Positions 62,313 through 64,000 of a stretch of 64,000 nt of DNA are shown in pieces. The stretch's first letter is position 1. Each line of letters begins with the position of its first letter. The notes under the pieces are model-generated. The model was not told the origin of the DNA. It did no database searches and saw nothing but the letters and a program-made list of their open reading frames with translations. The stretch covers positions 84,149 to 148,148 of the forward strand of contig CAJJBY010000009.1 in NCBI GenBank assembly GCA_905182545.1, given 5' to 3'. This DNA comes from an uncultured Candidatus Puniceispirillum sp. (GTDB lineage: Bacteria > Pseudomonadota > Alphaproteobacteria > Puniceispirillales > Puniceispirillaceae). A program made the position numbers and the translations under genes.

Positions 62313-63057
62313 TTAGCGCAAAGACCGCTGCGCCATTAAGGCAGGCAATTGGTTAATCCTGCCAATAACATTCTCGTGATGAATATCTTGATGTGGGCGG
62401 TTGTCAACGCTGTCGGCAACACAGATGAAATCACCTGCCTTTGCCGCAATGGCCGCGCCATAATCAGCCATCGTATCACCGACCATAATGCTTGCCGCTG
62501 GCGTCACACCGGCAATCTGACAACAATGCAAAAATCCGTGCGGCTCAGGTTTTGACCCAAAGCCACTATCCGCACCAACTACTGTACAAAATAAATCCAG
62601 AACGCCAATATCCTGCATGCTTCTTTTGGCGCTGCTTTCGCTGTCGTTGGTCAGAATCGCAAGCCGATAGCCAACCTTGTGAAGCTGGCGAAGTGGCGCT
62701 TCAACCTCGCCTTTTGGCACGGTTTGATTGCGCCCATGCCGATCGACCAATATCTGCACATCCTGTTGATAGCGATCATCTTGATCAAGCTTGATCATAT
62801 GGCTTGGCAGCATTTTCTGCCAACAGCTGCGAATATCAGCAAAAGAACCCGCGGCAAAAATACCGCGTGAGTCAATTTGGCCGGCAGCTTCATCAACGCC
62901 AATTGCCGACAGCAATTCATCACCCGCCAATATCGCCATCCCAATCATCGGGAATACGGCTTGCTGTATAATGCGCCACAGCCCGCGCAACCGGCAGCCA
63001 TGTCGCCTCCAGATCAAGGATCACCCCATCTTTATCAAACACGATTAAATCAGTCAT
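62313..63057 (-). CDS. HAD-superfamily phosphatase, one frameshift near 62935-62960
   Basis: ATG at 63057: MTDLIVFDKDGVILDLEATWLPVARAVAHYTASRIP, then frame of 62313..63017: AGDELLSAIGVDEAAGQIDSRGIFAAGS...LAILTNDSE...SIMVGDTMADYGAAIAA. Confidence 0.85.
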
Positions 63058-63183
63058 CAATATCCACAGCCCATAAACGGGGCTCAAAAAGTGCGGCCCA
63101 ATAAAATGGACGGGAAATATCTTGCCTGATAGAATGACCTATCTTGCCGCCATAACCAAGCCGCTTTTGCAAAATACCGCCGG

Positions 63184-64000
63184 TCATTCACTGGCAATAA
63201 TAAAGCTTCGCCCTGCAAGCCGCGCATAGGCGGTCATGATCTGCCCATCATCACACATCTGACGAGCAAGGCAAGCGCCAGCGGCAAGCGCATGATCAAT
63301 TTCACCTGCGCTCAAAGGGCCAACATCAACGGTAATAAGCTGGTCTTTTAAATCACTATCGGGCACAAGGCTGGCCGCAGGCTGGCGTGTAATTGCCGGT
63401 GACGATATGGTGATCGCATTGGCAATCAAACTGGCGGCAACATCAGCAGCAGCCGCATTTTGCGCCAACACCGTAACGGAATCTGCAATCCCAAGTGATA
63501 GGCTTCGCCCCCGCCAACCGCTTGTCGCAATACCGCCAATGCGATCATGATCATGCAGCCTGATCCGGCCATGAAGGGGCATGCGCCCGCCATCACCACC
63601 CGAAGCCGCCATTGCTAAATCGCTAAGATGCGTGTCACGGTCATCGGCAATGCCTATATCGAAAAAGGCCTCCTCGCCAAGATATAGCGCGATATCGCCG
63701 CCATTATTGACCGAAGCCCGATAGAGCTGATCGCCCATTGCCAGCAAAATTTCATCGGCAACGCTTCCCGCCACGGCAATCATTGGGGTGATGAAATCAG
63801 CCTTGTCATGGCGCGGCAAATGCGGGTTGATCGCCACCACCATGCGTTTGGCAACTGGCCCTTTTAGGCTGTTGATAATGGTGGGGTCGGCTGGCAATCG
63901 CAGCATCGTCAATTCATCGACCAACAGATCAAGAAGGCCGCAAAACGCATCTGCTGCGCGGGCATAGGCGGCGGCGACTTCGGCTTTGTCGCCTTCAGCA
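63184..64000 (-). CDS. UPF0280 family (ApbE-like) protein, N-terminus beyond the window
   Basis: ADFITPMIAVAGSVADEILLAM, VNNGGDIALYL, IATSGWRGRSLSLGIADSVTVLA; frame stays open to 64000. Confidence 0.88.
   Translation of the reverse strand, partial: AEGDKAEVAAAYARAADAFCGLLDLLVDELTMLRLPADPTIINSLKGPVAKRMVVAINPHLPRHDKADFITPMIAVAGSVADEILLAMGDQLYRASVNNGGDIALYLGEEAFFDIGIADDRDTHLSDLAMAASGGDGGRMPLHGRIRLHDHDRIGGIATSGWRGRSLSLGIADSVTVLAQNAAAADVAASLIANAITISSPAITRQPAASLVPDSDLKDQLITVDVGPLSAGEIDHALAAGACLARQMCDDGQIMTAYARLAGRSFIIASE

Noticed and set aside
1-64000. CRISPR arrays, transposases, integrases, toxin-antitoxin pairs, biosynthetic clusters
   Set aside because: None seen; no regularly spaced long direct repeats and no recognisable proteins of these classes

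Overview
The window looks like a chromosomal segment from a marine alphaproteobacterium. Gene order and protein style suggest the SAR116 / Puniceispirillum type, but that assignment is inference. Most of it is dense housekeeping sequence: ppdK, glyS/glyQ, S49 peptidase, polyprenyl synthetase, RNA methyltransferase, hydantoinase A, tRNA-Ile2(CAU), rpoD-dnaG, carA-carB-greA, MsrP, aatA, uvrB, uvrC-pgsA-moaD, ilvE, an OmpR/HK two-component pair, proC, lgt, prs-rplY-pth-ychF, petABC (bc1 complex), hemF, cca, cspA, a DmdA-like aminomethyltransferase, threonine aldolase, a FAD reductase and a UPF0280 protein. I found no convincing new multi-gene system, CRISPR array or intact mobile element. Points worth a second look: (i) about nine single-base frameshifts splitting conserved and often essential genes, mostly at short homopolymers, which suggests sequence error unless read data say otherwise; (ii) an AT-rich ~580 bp uvrB-uvrC spacer with two tandem DnaA-box-like sites, a GATC cluster and inverted repeats, a candidate replication origin or DnaA-regulated locus; (iii) gene relics: a phage-repressor-type S24 C-terminus with an in-frame stop beside a GH24 lysozyme, a LysR C-terminus next to the tRNA, and a cation/proton antiporter fragment; (iv) period-15 and period-12 degenerate tandem repeats just downstream of stop codons; (v) a DmdA-like DMSP demethylase candidate. 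Coding calls rest on reading the translations and recalling families; no database search was run.
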